Below are positions 43,323 to 51,849 of a stretch of DNA of 64,000 nt, one piece after another. The stretch is from an uncultured Pseudomonadota bacterium. GTDB lineage: Bacteria; Pseudomonadota; Gammaproteobacteria; CAJXQU01. Positions within the stretch are counted from its first letter, which is position 1; the number at the start of each line of letters is the position of its first letter. The notes under the pieces were generated by a model. The model made no database searches. It was given only the letters and a program-made list of their open reading frames with translations, and was not told where the DNA came from. Location of the stretch: contig CAJXQU010000001.1 in assembly GCA_913058255.1 (NCBI GenBank), positions 372,001 to 436,000 on the forward strand. The letters are read 5' to 3'. Both the position numbers and the translations under genes were made by a program.

Positions 43323-44423
43323 GTGACCTCAGCATCCCCGATCTTATTTGTCGATCTAGACAACACGCTTACACGCTCCGATCTTTTTCTTGAGCCGCTA
43401 TTAAAACTACTCAAAAGCGATCCAATGGTTTTGTTTCTTTTACCAAAGTGGTTGTTGCAAGGTCGAGGTTATTTTAAACAGCAATTGTCCGATCGAATTA
43501 GTATCGACGTCACAGAAATTTCTTTTGATGAAGAGGTCAAAGAATATCTAGTCAAGCAACGTCAATCGGGTAGAAAAATAGTGTTAGCAACAGCATCAAA
43601 CCAGGTATTTGCTGATCAAGTTGCAGAGCATTTGGGATTATTTGATCACGTTATCGCCTCATCGGTGGATTTAAATACCAAAGGTAAAAATAAGCTGTCT
43701 GCAATGAAGCGTTATGCAGACGGACAAGATTTTGATTACTTGGGGGATAGCCATGCAGATGTAGATATCTGGGGACAAATCGGCCGAGCGGTTGTCGTTT
43801 CTCCCCAAGCGGGCGTTTTGAAACGACTAGAAAAACATAATATCCCAACAGAATTGATCCATCCCGCCCCGGCCAAAGAAATTTACCTACAAGCCATGCG
43901 ACCACAACATTGGTTAAAAAATCTACTGATTTTCATACCATTGATTTTGACATGTAAGATCTTCAGCATAGCTTCAATCAGCGCAACGATCTTTGCATTT
44001 ATTAGTTTTTGTCTGGTCGCTTCAGCGGGATACATTGTTAATGACCTTCTCGATTTAGAAGCTGATCGCAAACATCCTCAGAAAAAAAACCGACCTATCG
44101 CAGGTGGTATTCTGGCACTATGGAATGTCGCTTTTCTTGCGAAAGGTTTATTACTACTAGGCTTGATCTTAGGCTGTTTAATCTCCTGTAAATTAGCCCT
44201 GTTGTTGTTTGCTTACTTCCTGTTAGTGGTTATTTATTCTTTAAGACTGAAAGATATAGACACGCTAGGAACGATGGCAGTGATCGCTTTTTATACCGCG
44301 CGAATTCTTGCAGGAAGTATTGCAATAGGTTCAACGTTATCAAATGGAATGTTGATTGTAACGATACTGATATTTTTTGGTTGGCAGAAGCTCAAACAGC
44401 GTACTGAGCATTTTACCAACTAG
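43323..44423 (+). CDS. HAD phosphatase fused to a UbiA prenyltransferase, C-terminally short
   Basis: Residues 1 to about 195 form a HAD domain (FVDLDNTLTRSDL, LATASNQ, YLGDSHADVDIW). The UbiA part begins with RPQHWLKNLLIFIPL and has the prenyl-diphosphate motif NDLLDLEADRKHP and NRPIAGG. The second region (YSLRLKDIDTLG, YTARILAGSIAIG) is present, but then the frame ends after ILIFFGWQKLKQRTE at residue 366, where relatives run to about 480. Several membrane helices are therefore missing. GTG start with AAAGGA upstream. May be non-functional. Confidence 0.8.
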   Translation: MTSASPILFVDLDNTLTRSDLFLEPLLKLLKSDPMVLFLLPKWLLQGRGYFKQQLSDRISIDVTEISFDEEVKEYLVKQRQSGRKIVLATASNQVFADQVAEHLGLFDHVIASSVDLNTKGKNKLSAMKRYADGQDFDYLGDSHADVDIWGQIGRAVVVSPQAGVLKRLEKHNIPTELIHPAPAKEIYLQAMRPQHWLKNLLIFIPLILTCKIFSIASISATIFAFISFCLVASAGYIVNDLLDLEADRKHPQKKNRPIAGGILALWNVAFLAKGLLLLGLILGCLISCKLALLLFAYFLLVVIYSLRLKDIDTLGTMAVIAFYTARILAGSIAIGSTLSNGMLIVTILIFFGWQKLKQRTEHFTN

Positions 44424-44443
44424 ATTATTTAAAGCCTACTTGG

Positions 44444-44462
44444 ATAATTAGTTTCTAATTAT
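44444..44462. other. AT-rich hairpin after the HAD-UbiA gene
   Basis: ATAATTAG and CTAATTAT form a perfect 8-base inverted repeat around TTT, 20 bases after the stop. Weak stem and no U run, so only a possible terminator. Confidence 0.3.
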
Positions 44463-44574
44463 ACTGTAGATGAATGTGACCGTGACGAGACAGCGTATCT
44501 TATTTTTCAATGGATTTTTTCTAAATAACTATAGGGAATCATGAAGGACTCTACTCGATAGAATTTAGTATTCT

Positions 44575-45258
44575 TTAATTTTGTGTGAGATTAGACATTT
44601 TTATCAGAACATTTTTTACAATGCTATCACAGCGTTCGCCAGCAAATTCATGCACAGATAATCCTGCTTTTTCAATATATTTATTTAGCTCTTGTTGTAA
44701 TAATATTTTTGCACGATGATATCGAGTTTTAACGGTAGCTTCTTTTATTTCAAGAATTTCGGCTGTTTCGCGAATACTGCACTGCTCAATTGCACGAAGC
44801 ATAAAAACACTGCGAAATGTATCCGGAAGTTTGTCGATATTATCTTCAATTAGCTTTTTAATCTGTTGATTGGCTAAGTCACTATCTGGTTGGTTAAGCG
44901 GATTGTTCATAGAGTAAAGTTCAATCACAGTTTCAAGTTGTTGATCATCCATAGTTGTCATCCTACTGTTTTTACGATGACGCATAAGAGCCTCATTTTT
45001 TGCTATTCTCGCCAGCCAAGCGGCAAAAGCATTGGTATCATTAAGCGTATGAAGTTGGTTAAAGGCTGTGATGTAAGCCTCTTGCACAGCATCCATCGCT
45101 TCAGCATCATTACGAAGAATGCTCCTAGCAAGACGGAATAACCGTTGATTATGGCGACGCATAATTTCTTCATAAGGGGGCTGACTACCGGTCAGTATTT
45201 GCTGGATCAGTAGTGCATCTGTTACTGGATCATCTTGACTTGCTATCGGAGTGCTCAT
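44575..45258 (-). CDS. ECF-type RNA polymerase sigma factor
   Basis: Sigma-70 family, region 2 (YEEIMRRHNQRLFRLARSILRN, AMDAVQEAYITAFNQL, FAAWLARIAKNEALMRHRK) and region 4 (LPDTFRSVFMLRAIEQCSIRETAEILEIKEATVKTRYHRAKILL). 227 residues, with about 45 extra residues after region 4 that contain one Cys. No anti-sigma factor is encoded next to it. Last gene of an operon with the cytochrome c and the ferritin-like protein, 21 bases after the cytochrome. Confidence 0.94.
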   Translation of the reverse strand: MSTPIASQDDPVTDALLIQQILTGSQPPYEEIMRRHNQRLFRLARSILRNDAEAMDAVQEAYITAFNQLHTLNDTNAFAAWLARIAKNEALMRHRKNSRMTTMDDQQLETVIELYSMNNPLNQPDSDLANQQIKKLIEDNIDKLPDTFRSVFMLRAIEQCSIRETAEILEIKEATVKTRYHRAKILLQQELNKYIEKAGLSVHEFAGERCDSIVKNVLIKMSNLTQN

Positions 45259-45279
45259 AATTGCAGTTTTATTCGTTGT

Positions 45280-45690
45280 TTAAGGACAGATATCTGAAGA
45301 CTCAGATGCACTTTTTAAGTAAGCGATCAAATCTCTACGTTTATTTTCATCTTTAATTCCAGCAAATCCCATTGTTGTTCCTGGCACCACTGTTAATGGT
45401 GACTCAAGAAAATGATCCAAGGTATCTGCATCCCAAATTATAGATGACTTTTGCATCGCTGCAGAATATTCAAAGTCTGAGACACTGCCTGCTTTTCGTC
45501 CGAAAAGACCACAGTGCCGAGGCCCTGTTCGATCACGTTCAAGTGAATGACAAGCAAGACAACGAGCATAAACGCGCTGACCCGCTTCAGGGTTTCCTTT
45601 TGTATTATCTGCGCTAACAACGAGAGAAAGTATAAAAAACACTGACATAAGAGTCAGTGCTTTTTTTATATCATTTGTTTTTATTCTCAT
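45280..45690 (-). CDS. Periplasmic class I cytochrome c
   Basis: Signal peptide (about 10-27), heme site CLACH (Cys44, Cys47, His48), and the eukaryote/alphaproteobacterial-like opening RTGPRHCGLFGRKAGS, then the axial Met region PGTTMGFAGI and DLIAYLKS. 136 residues. Placed 8 bases after the ferritin-like gene and 21 before the sigma factor, so probably an electron-transfer partner in the same stress or redox response. Confidence 0.93.
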   Translation of the reverse strand: MRIKTNDIKKALTLMSVFFILSLVVSADNTKGNPEAGQRVYARCLACHSLERDRTGPRHCGLFGRKAGSVSDFEYSAAMQKSSIIWDADTLDHFLESPLTVVPGTTMGFAGIKDENKRRDLIAYLKSASESSDICP

Positions 45691-45698
45691 GACACGAG

Positions 45699-46298
45699 TT
45701 ATGAGAAGAAGGCCTCAGGCACAGGATCAAGCCCAAGCGCATTACGTAAGATAGCCCAATGCATAGCCTCGTCTGCCAGAATGCTAGCCGCAGCAGCGGA
45801 TAAGTCACGATTATCAAAAATTGGAATTGCACCCGCATAAGCACTTACCGCTCCTCGCTCGAGACCTGCAGCAAATTCTAGGACGTCAGATTGTTGTTTT
45901 AGTTTTTCAATAGGAAAGTTATACGCTGTTTTTGCTTCCACCGGATTGCCACCCAAGCTATTGACGGCACTCGAAAGAGCATCGATATGTTCCTTATGAT
46001 GACCTTGAAATTTCACCGCAACTTTCAAAGTTCCGGGTTCTAGCAAACCACTCTCAGCACCCAGCTGGTAAGCGGCAACGGCTTCATGTTCAGCACTGAT
46101 AGCCGTATTAAGAATACGAACATCTTGATCTGTTGAAGTACTGCTTTCTGCATTTGCAACTTGAGATGTGCAGCCGCTTAATAAGGCAACAGCCGTTGCT
46201 GAAAAAGTAGCTGTGCCTGCTTGCATCAGAAACTTTCTACGTGCTTTGATAGCGGTTTCTTCAAGTAGGCTAGGGTAGTTAGGTTTTAAAGTACTCAT
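45699..46298 (-). CDS. Ferritin-like domain protein with Tat/lipoprotein signal
   Basis: The N-terminus has a twin-arginine signal (ARRKFLMQAGTA, Arg20-Arg21) and a lipobox-like LLSGC (Cys43). The mature part is a Ferritin_2-type four-helix bundle: LNTAISAEHEAVAAYQLG, FQGHHKEHIDAL, AAGLERGAVSAYAGAIP and LADEAMHWAILRNALG supply Glu/His metal ligands. 199 residues, ribosome site GGAGAA. Predicted periplasmic iron or peroxide-handling protein. Confidence 0.9.
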   Translation of the reverse strand: MSTLKPNYPSLLEETAIKARRKFLMQAGTATFSATAVALLSGCTSQVANAESSTSTDQDVRILNTAISAEHEAVAAYQLGAESGLLEPGTLKVAVKFQGHHKEHIDALSSAVNSLGGNPVEAKTAYNFPIEKLKQQSDVLEFAAGLERGAVSAYAGAIPIFDNRDLSAAAASILADEAMHWAILRNALGLDPVPEAFFS

Positions 46299-46333
46299 GG
46301 TTTTTTCTCCGTTTATTATTAGTAGTTGCGCCT

Positions 46334-46363
46334 AAAAGATGCATGAGCAGGAAAAAGGTTCCC
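46334..46363 (-). promoter_or_regulatory. Candidate ECF sigma promoter for the ferritin-cytochrome-sigma operon
   Basis: On the minus strand GGGAACC (46363-46357) is a classical ECF -35 element. It is followed after about 16 bases by GCATCTTTT as possible -10. The site lies 36-65 bases before the first start codon, suggesting autoregulation by the operon's own sigma factor. By-eye prediction. Confidence 0.45.
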
Positions 46364-46763
46364 ATGAAATTTGAATAAATTATTTTGGAGCTCTCTTATC
46401 ATGTACCTGCCACCGGATTGATAAAAATAAGTACGAATAAAACTTCTTTTTAATTCCCTCTTCATTTGTGAAATTAGGAGTGAAGCTAGCAAACAAGAGA
46501 TGGTGCACTTAGAAGGTGGATTAGGAGACGGTAGAACCACATTTTAAGTGCAACTTTGAACTTGAATTCACCAATAAATAAGATCATCCAATCAATCATA
46601 TACCTTTCTTGTACTTCAGTTTTTACGATCTAAATTAAGGTCAATAAAAAGAAGCTTAAATGGAGTGTGGTCGAAGGTATGACATCGAGTTGATCAATAT
46701 TTTTGGAATGGTAAATAAAGGGTGTAGAAAATGTCTCCGCCAGACTCTCTGCTACGTGTGTGA

Positions 46764-46796
46764 GAAAGAAAAAAGTCTGCCCTTCTGACTTTCTTC
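46764..46796 (-). terminator. Terminator of the zinc metallopeptidase gene
   Basis: On the minus strand AAGAAAGTC and GACTTTTTTCTT form a stem around AGAAGGGCA with a T run. It lies about 25 bases after the peptidase stop. Confidence 0.7.
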
Positions 46797-46819
46797 TTTG
46801 CTTTTAAGATTTAACCGGA

Positions 46820-47659
46820 TTAATTAATACCAGTATCACAAGCATTCAGATCACCAGATTGCAGCCCACGATTAAACCATTCCATTCGTTCTTTTGATGA
46901 ACCGTGTGTGAAGGCTTCTCGGCGTGGGGTTTGGCCTGCTTTGCGCATGATTTGATCATCGCCGACGGCCGCTGCCGCATTCATGGCTTCTTCTAGATCG
47001 CCGCGCTCTAAGAACTGGGTGCGTTGCTGTGTGTGTTTTGCCCAGATGCCTGCATAGCAGTCAGCCTGTAATTCCATGCGAACTTGGATCGCGTTTGATT
47101 GTACTTTTGAAGCACGTTGTTGGGCTTGGCGAACTTTGTCAGAAGTGCCAGTGATGGTTTGAATATGATGTCCAACTTCGTGAGCGAGAACATAAGCCAC
47201 AGCAAAGTCACCTTGAGCGCCCATGTTGTGTAGCTCATTCAAAAAGCTCAGATCAATATAAACCTTTTGATCACCAGGGCAATAAAAAGGGCCTGAAGCC
47301 GCTTGGCCGGTGCCGCAGGCGGTTTGGGTTGCACCAGAATAGACAACCAGTTTGGGTTCTTTATATTGATAACCCGCCTGTTGAAAAACATTTCCCCAGG
47401 TATCTTCTGTATCGGCCATAACAACTTCCATAAATTCATAGACTTGTTGCTCTTGTGGGTTGGGTTGATATGAGTCCGCGGACTGCTCACCAGATGGTTG
47501 CAGTAAGCCTTGTATAACCTGCCCAGGATCTTGACCAAATAAAAAGATGGCTACTAGAGCCATGATAATACTGCCACCACCAATGGCTGCGCCTTTGCTC
47601 ACTCCTTGTCCACGACGATCTTCTACATTTGAACTATGTCTTCTATTTTTCCAGCGCAT
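46820..47659 (-). CDS. Neutral zinc metallopeptidase (YpfJ family)
   Basis: Membrane-anchored protein of 279 residues. Start MRWKNRRHSSNVEDRRGQG, then one helix (GGGSIIMALVAIFLFG), then the peptidase domain with YSGATQTACGTGQAASGPFYCPGD, the zinc motif HEVGHHIQ, and ELQADCYAGIWA with the third ligand Glu. C-terminal TPRREAFTHGSSKERMEWFNRG is typical. Substrate unknown. Confidence 0.93.
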   Translation of the reverse strand: MRWKNRRHSSNVEDRRGQGVSKGAAIGGGSIIMALVAIFLFGQDPGQVIQGLLQPSGEQSADSYQPNPQEQQVYEFMEVVMADTEDTWGNVFQQAGYQYKEPKLVVYSGATQTACGTGQAASGPFYCPGDQKVYIDLSFLNELHNMGAQGDFAVAYVLAHEVGHHIQTITGTSDKVRQAQQRASKVQSNAIQVRMELQADCYAGIWAKHTQQRTQFLERGDLEEAMNAAAAVGDDQIMRKAGQTPRREAFTHGSSKERMEWFNRGLQSGDLNACDTGIN

Positions 47660-47891
47660 GGGTTTTCCTCTTAGGGATATTGTTTTGATTATCGACCAAT
47701 GTAAATTAAGGGCTTGATCGCAGTCAAGATTTTTTCGCTAATGGTTCATTTTTAGCCAACTGGGCATGAATGCTCAAAGTTATTACTTTGATATACCTTC
47801 GATTGTTGAGCAGGTTAAAAATTAAAGAGAGGTAGCGCCCCGATGAATGTTGTAAAATCGCGGCCTTGTCATTAATTAACATCATTTGAAT

Positions 47892-48842
47892 ATGTCGATA
47901 AAACTTGGAATTGTAATGGACCCGATTGATCAGATCACGATCAAAAAGGATTCCAGTTTCGCTATGTTACTCGCCGCACAAGCGCGTGGTTGGACTTTGA
48001 TCTATATGGAGCAAGCCGATTTGTTCCTTGATGAAGGTGAAGCCAAGGCCAATATTCGTGAGTTGCGGGTGCGAGAAGATCCGGCTGATTGGTTTACTTT
48101 GGGTGAAGCGCAGACTATTGCACTGAAAGATCTCGATGTGATTTTGATGCGTAAAGATCCACCATTTGATATGGAATATATCTACTCGACCTATTTGTTA
48201 GAACAGGCGGAAGCGGCTGGCGTGTTGCTGGTGAACAAGGCACAAACTTTACGGGATGCTAACGAAAAGCTTTTTACGGCATGGTTTCCGCAATGCTGCC
48301 CACCGTATCTCGTGACGCAGAATGCTGATCGGATCAAAACTTTTCTTGATAAGCACAACGATATAATCCTGAAACCTTTGGACGGCATGGGCGGTGTTTC
48401 GATTTTTCGAGTGAAAAAAAATGATCCGAATTTGAATGTCATTATCGAAACCTTAACGAAACTGGGTAGTAGCCCCATTATGGTGCAACGGTTTATTCCT
48501 GAGATTAGCGCGGGCGATAAGCGCGTGTTGATGATCGAAGGAAAACCGGTGGATTATGCGTTGGCGAGAATTCCAGCCAAGGGTGAGACACGCGGCAATC
48601 TGGCAGCGGGTGGACGAAGTGAAGGTGTGGCTTTGTCTGATCGTGATCGTTGGATTTGTGAACAGGTCGGCTCAACATTACGTGAGAAAGGATTGATTTT
48701 TGTCGGGCTAGATATCATCGGAGATTATTTGACCGAGATTAATGTGACCAGTCCAACCTGTATCCGCGAACTAGATGCACTTTACGATCTGGATATTGCG
48801 AGTCAATTAATGGATGCTATCGAGCAACGACTGAACGCATGA
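47892..48842 (+). CDS. gshB: Glutathione synthetase
   Basis: ATP-grasp enzyme joining glycine to gamma-glutamylcysteine. Motifs: KLGIVMDPIDQI, MRKDPPFDMEYIYSTY, the loop KPLDGMGGVSIFR, and GLDIIGDYLTEINVTSPTCIREL. ATG at 47892 (316 residues); a TTG two codons earlier is possible. First gene of the gshB-apbE-NusG_II-Gx-tonB run; overlaps apbE by 4 bases. Unusually dense in GATC sites. Confidence 0.97.
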   Translation: MSIKLGIVMDPIDQITIKKDSSFAMLLAAQARGWTLIYMEQADLFLDEGEAKANIRELRVREDPADWFTLGEAQTIALKDLDVILMRKDPPFDMEYIYSTYLLEQAEAAGVLLVNKAQTLRDANEKLFTAWFPQCCPPYLVTQNADRIKTFLDKHNDIILKPLDGMGGVSIFRVKKNDPNLNVIIETLTKLGSSPIMVQRFIPEISAGDKRVLMIEGKPVDYALARIPAKGETRGNLAAGGRSEGVALSDRDRWICEQVGSTLREKGLIFVGLDIIGDYLTEINVTSPTCIRELDALYDLDIASQLMDAIEQRLNA

Positions 48843-49912
48843 GGATTATTCTCAGGAGCAGAACGAAATCAATTTTTGCGTTATTGATCGCACTGTTTCT
48901 GTTGAGTGCTTGCAGCGAGCCTAAGCAAGAAATTCATAAGTATTCCTATTTCACCTTCGGCACGATTATTCAATTAACCATTGCCGGCGTCGAAAAGGAG
49001 CTGGCTGACGAGGCGGCTGCAGAGCTCGATACAAAGTTTGCAGACATGCATAACGATTGGCATGCATGGCAGCCAAGCCCAGTCATGACACTCAACCAGC
49101 AGCTCGCTAAGGGGGAAACGGCCACCGTCGATGAAAAGCTTTTACCCTTGTTGTTGAAAGCGAAAGCATTCACAGATATCTCCAGCGACACTTTTAATCC
49201 CGCCATTGGTCATTTGTTGTTTATGTGGGGTTATCAAAAAGATGAACAGCCCATAGAGCCACCAGCACAATTGAAGATTGATGAGTATTTAAACAACATT
49301 CCTGATTTGTCTAAATTGAAAATAGACGGGAATCAAGTTTCTTCATCTGATAATAATATCCAGTTTGACCTCGGTGGATTTGCAAAAGGCTACGGTATTG
49401 ATCGAGCGATTGATCACTTAAAGTCGAAGGGTATTACAAATGCTATCGTTAATGCAGGTGGTGATTTGAAGGTTATCGGTCAACAGACTGATCGCCCTTG
49501 GCGTATAGGTATTCGTCATCCGCGTAAGACGGGTTCAGTGATCGGCCTGTTGGATGTAAATGATGGTGAGAGTGTTTTTACATCCGGTGATTATGAGCGG
49601 TACTTTATTTATGAAGACAGACGCTATCATCATATCCTTGATCCACGTACGGGCTTGCCAGCGACGGATCTAACGTCTGTCACAATCATTACCGAAGATG
49701 CAGCCTTGGCCGATGCGGCGGCGACGGCCTTGTTTGTTGCGGGCTTGAAAGACTGGGAAAAAGTCGCGACACAAATGGGTATTAATAAGGTCATGTTGAT
49801 CGATAAACATGGCCAGCTTTATATGACCGCTGCTATGCAGCCGCGAATGCAGCTCGTCGAAAAAGATCAAGATATCGTGATCAGTAGGACAATATCAGAT
49901 GAAAATCGGTGA
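48839..49912 (+). CDS. apbE: FAD:protein FMN transferase, lipoprotein
   Basis: Attaches FMN covalently to Thr/Ser of exported redox proteins. Lipoprotein signal ends LFLLSAC (Cys about 25). Motifs: YFTFGTIIQLTI, DTFNPAIGHLLFMWGY, FDLGGFAKGYGIDRA, NAGGDLKVIG, and the Mg/FAD site DPRTGLPATDLTSVTI followed by DAAATALFVAG. 357 residues. Clustered with NusG_II and Gx proteins, a known flavinylation-linked set, but no FMN-binding target gene is in this window. Confidence 0.95.
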   Translation: MRIILRSRTKSIFALLIALFLLSACSEPKQEIHKYSYFTFGTIIQLTIAGVEKELADEAAAELDTKFADMHNDWHAWQPSPVMTLNQQLAKGETATVDEKLLPLLLKAKAFTDISSDTFNPAIGHLLFMWGYQKDEQPIEPPAQLKIDEYLNNIPDLSKLKIDGNQVSSSDNNIQFDLGGFAKGYGIDRAIDHLKSKGITNAIVNAGGDLKVIGQQTDRPWRIGIRHPRKTGSVIGLLDVNDGESVFTSGDYERYFIYEDRRYHHILDPRTGLPATDLTSVTIITEDAALADAAATALFVAGLKDWEKVATQMGINKVMLIDKHGQLYMTAAMQPRMQLVEKDQDIVISRTISDENR

Positions 49913-50258
49913 TAAACTAGTCTTGATCATCGGCATTGTATTGGTCGCGAGTCTTTATAAGCAATTGTGGTTTAGTGAAGGCCATGGTGATTTTATTCAG
50001 ATCACCATCGATGCAAAAGAACAACGGCTTGTTAGCCTAGCTGAAGATCAAATTTTGAAAATGAAAGGGAAAGTGGGGATCTCTGAGCTTGAAATTCACA
50101 ATGGTAAAATTCGTTTTAAACATTCGCCTTGTACGAATCAGATCTGTGTTCACACAGGCTGGCTCGAAAAGGGTGGAGACTTTGCAGCCTGCCTACCCAA
50201 TCGCATAGCGGTTGAGGTCGTCGCTAATAATACCTTGTTCGATTCGATCAACTTCTAA
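49899..50258 (+). CDS. NusG domain II-containing exported protein
   Basis: One N-terminal helix (KLVLIIGIVLVASLYKQLW) anchors a small beta domain: GISELEIHNGKIRFKHSPC and the conserved C(T)NQICVHTGW. Two or three Cys may form a disulfide. 119 residues. Overlaps apbE by 14 bases and shares its stop with the next start. Proteins of this family accompany ApbE-dependent redox systems; exact function unknown. Confidence 0.88.
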   Translation: MKIGDKLVLIIGIVLVASLYKQLWFSEGHGDFIQITIDAKEQRLVSLAEDQILKMKGKVGISELEIHNGKIRFKHSPCTNQICVHTGWLEKGGDFAACLPNRIAVEVVANNTLFDSINF

Positions 50259-50767
50259 TGACAACGGTTACTTTACAACCCACGCGAGAAGATATGCGCA
50301 TCGCCTATTTGGCTGCGTTTGCGATTATGATCCATATTTTTGAAGCGGCCATTCCTAGCCCGTTTCCGGGTATTAAGCTTGGTTTGGCCAATGTCATCAC
50401 CATTGCGACCCTGTTGATATTCGGTTGGCGTATGGCGGCGTGGGTATCACTGTTACGTGTGTTGGTCGGTAGCTTGATGATCGGTACTTTTCTTTCCCCT
50501 ACTTTTGCCATGAGTCTATCCGGTGCGGTTGCCAGTGTGCTTATGCTAGGAATTTGTTGGAAATTATTAGGGCATCACATAGGTGCCGTGGGCTATAGCA
50601 TTCTGGCGGCTTTTGCTCATATGGCAGGACAATTTATGACGGCTTATTATTTATTTATTCCTCATCAAGGGCTATTAAAACTGTTGCCCGTGTTTATGAC
50701 GCTTGCACTGGTGTTCGGTTTGCTAAGCGGTATAATCGCCAGCGCTATGATTAAGAGAGTTCCATAA
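50258..50767 (+). CDS. Gx transporter family membrane protein
   Basis: Five or six helices in 169 residues with the family signature IPSPFPGIKLGLANVITIATLLIFGWR. Belongs to the group once named heptaprenyl diphosphate synthase component I, resembling small-molecule S-component transporters. Coupled by 1-base overlaps to NusG_II and tonB. May supply substrate (flavin or quinone-like) to the ApbE system, which is inference. Confidence 0.88.
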   Translation: MTTVTLQPTREDMRIAYLAAFAIMIHIFEAAIPSPFPGIKLGLANVITIATLLIFGWRMAAWVSLLRVLVGSLMIGTFLSPTFAMSLSGAVASVLMLGICWKLLGHHIGAVGYSILAAFAHMAGQFMTAYYLFIPHQGLLKLLPVFMTLALVFGLLSGIIASAMIKRVP

Positions 50768-51777
50768 TGCGGCAACAATCCACTTATTCTGCAGCATCCA
50801 GCGATGTGATGGCTATGGCGATCGGCTTTGCGATTATTCTCCATGCCGCTGCAATTTTTGGGATAAGCTTTTCTAATAGAGATGAACCGAAAGAAGTCGA
50901 AAGCATTGAAGTCATTTTAGTCCAACAGTCCAGTAAAGAAGCGCCAGAAGAGTCGGACTTTCTCGCACAAGCGAATCTTGAAGGTGGTGGCGAAAGTGAA
51001 GAGAGTGAACGTCCTGCAACGCCATTTGTCGCATTAAACCCAGAACAGTCTCCTGAAATTGTCACGCCTTCCTCAGCACCATTTCAACCGATGGTGGATA
51101 AAAGTCAAGTTGCTGAAGGCGCCTTAAAAGCAGATATTCCTGTCGAAGAAGAACCAGAAAAAGAGCTGGAGCAAGAAAAGGATAATGAGCAAAAAGCGGA
51201 AGATTTGATTGCGGTAGAAACCAACAAACCAGAAGTCAGAAAACCGAAACCAGAGAACAAACCATCACCTAAGTCTGCCGAGTCTGAAACGCCTGAGCCA
51301 AAGAAGGCCGCAGAAGCACAGCCTGAAATACCTTCTGCAACGGACTTGATGGAACGTAGTTTGAAAATGGCAAGTTTGAGTGCTGAAATTGATCGTAGAT
51401 TGGAAGCGAAAGCAAAAAGACCACGCAGTGATTATATTTCCGCCAGTACTCGTGAGTACAGATATGCCGCTTATATGGAAGCATGGCGAGCAAAGGTTGA
51501 GCGGATTGGTAATATTAATTATCCAGATGAAGCACGTAGAAATAAGCTTTCGGGGGTTCTGCAAATGACGGTGGCTTTAAATGCGGACGGTACTATTAAC
51601 CAGATCAAGGTTGATAAATCATCCGGCCATCAGGTCTTAGATGATGCCGCCATTCATATCGTCAGACTGGCTTCCCCTTACGCTTCTTTCCCTCCCAATA
51701 TTCGTAAAAATATCGACATATTACACATTACACGTACTTGGAAATTTTTACATAACAGTACTTTTTCAGGTAAGTAA
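50767..51777 (+). CDS. tonB: TonB energy-transducing protein
   Basis: N-terminal helix (MAMAIGFAIILHAAAIFGI), long Pro/Glu/Lys-rich periplasmic span (about 90-200), a helical EWRAKVERIGNINYP, and the TonB C-terminal domain (EARRNKLSGVLQMTVALNADG, RTWKF). 336 residues. The convergent TonB-dependent receptor 70 bases on is a likely client. In Pseudomonas tonB also lies between gshB and yqgE. Confidence 0.92.
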   Translation: MRQQSTYSAASSDVMAMAIGFAIILHAAAIFGISFSNRDEPKEVESIEVILVQQSSKEAPEESDFLAQANLEGGGESEESERPATPFVALNPEQSPEIVTPSSAPFQPMVDKSQVAEGALKADIPVEEEPEKELEQEKDNEQKAEDLIAVETNKPEVRKPKPENKPSPKSAESETPEPKKAAEAQPEIPSATDLMERSLKMASLSAEIDRRLEAKAKRPRSDYISASTREYRYAAYMEAWRAKVERIGNINYPDEARRNKLSGVLQMTVALNADGTINQIKVDKSSGHQVLDDAAIHIVRLASPYASFPPNIRKNIDILHITRTWKFLHNSTFSGK

Positions 51778-51796
51778 ATTTCTAAGATCAAATATA

Positions 51797-51824
51797 AAAA
51801 CGCCCTCATCTTGGAGGGCGTTTT
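51797..51824. terminator. Bidirectional terminator between tonB and the receptor gene
   Basis: AAAACGCCCTC and GAGGGCGTTTT form an 11-base perfect stem with a small loop, with A run and T run on the two sides. It serves the two convergent genes. Confidence 0.9.
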
Positions 51825-51849
51825 ATTAACTGTCAGAGTATTAGTCAGT

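Larger units (their letters stand above)
46299..46819. other. Intergenic region upstream of the sigma-factor operon
   Basis: Holds the candidate ECF promoter at 46334-46363 and the terminator at 46764-46796. A 73-codon minus-strand frame ending at 46319 shows no family features. Otherwise nothing seen. Confidence 0.55.

Noticed and set aside
46319-46540. 73-codon minus-strand frame upstream of the ferritin-like gene
   Set aside because: No family features, and it covers the candidate ECF promoter.
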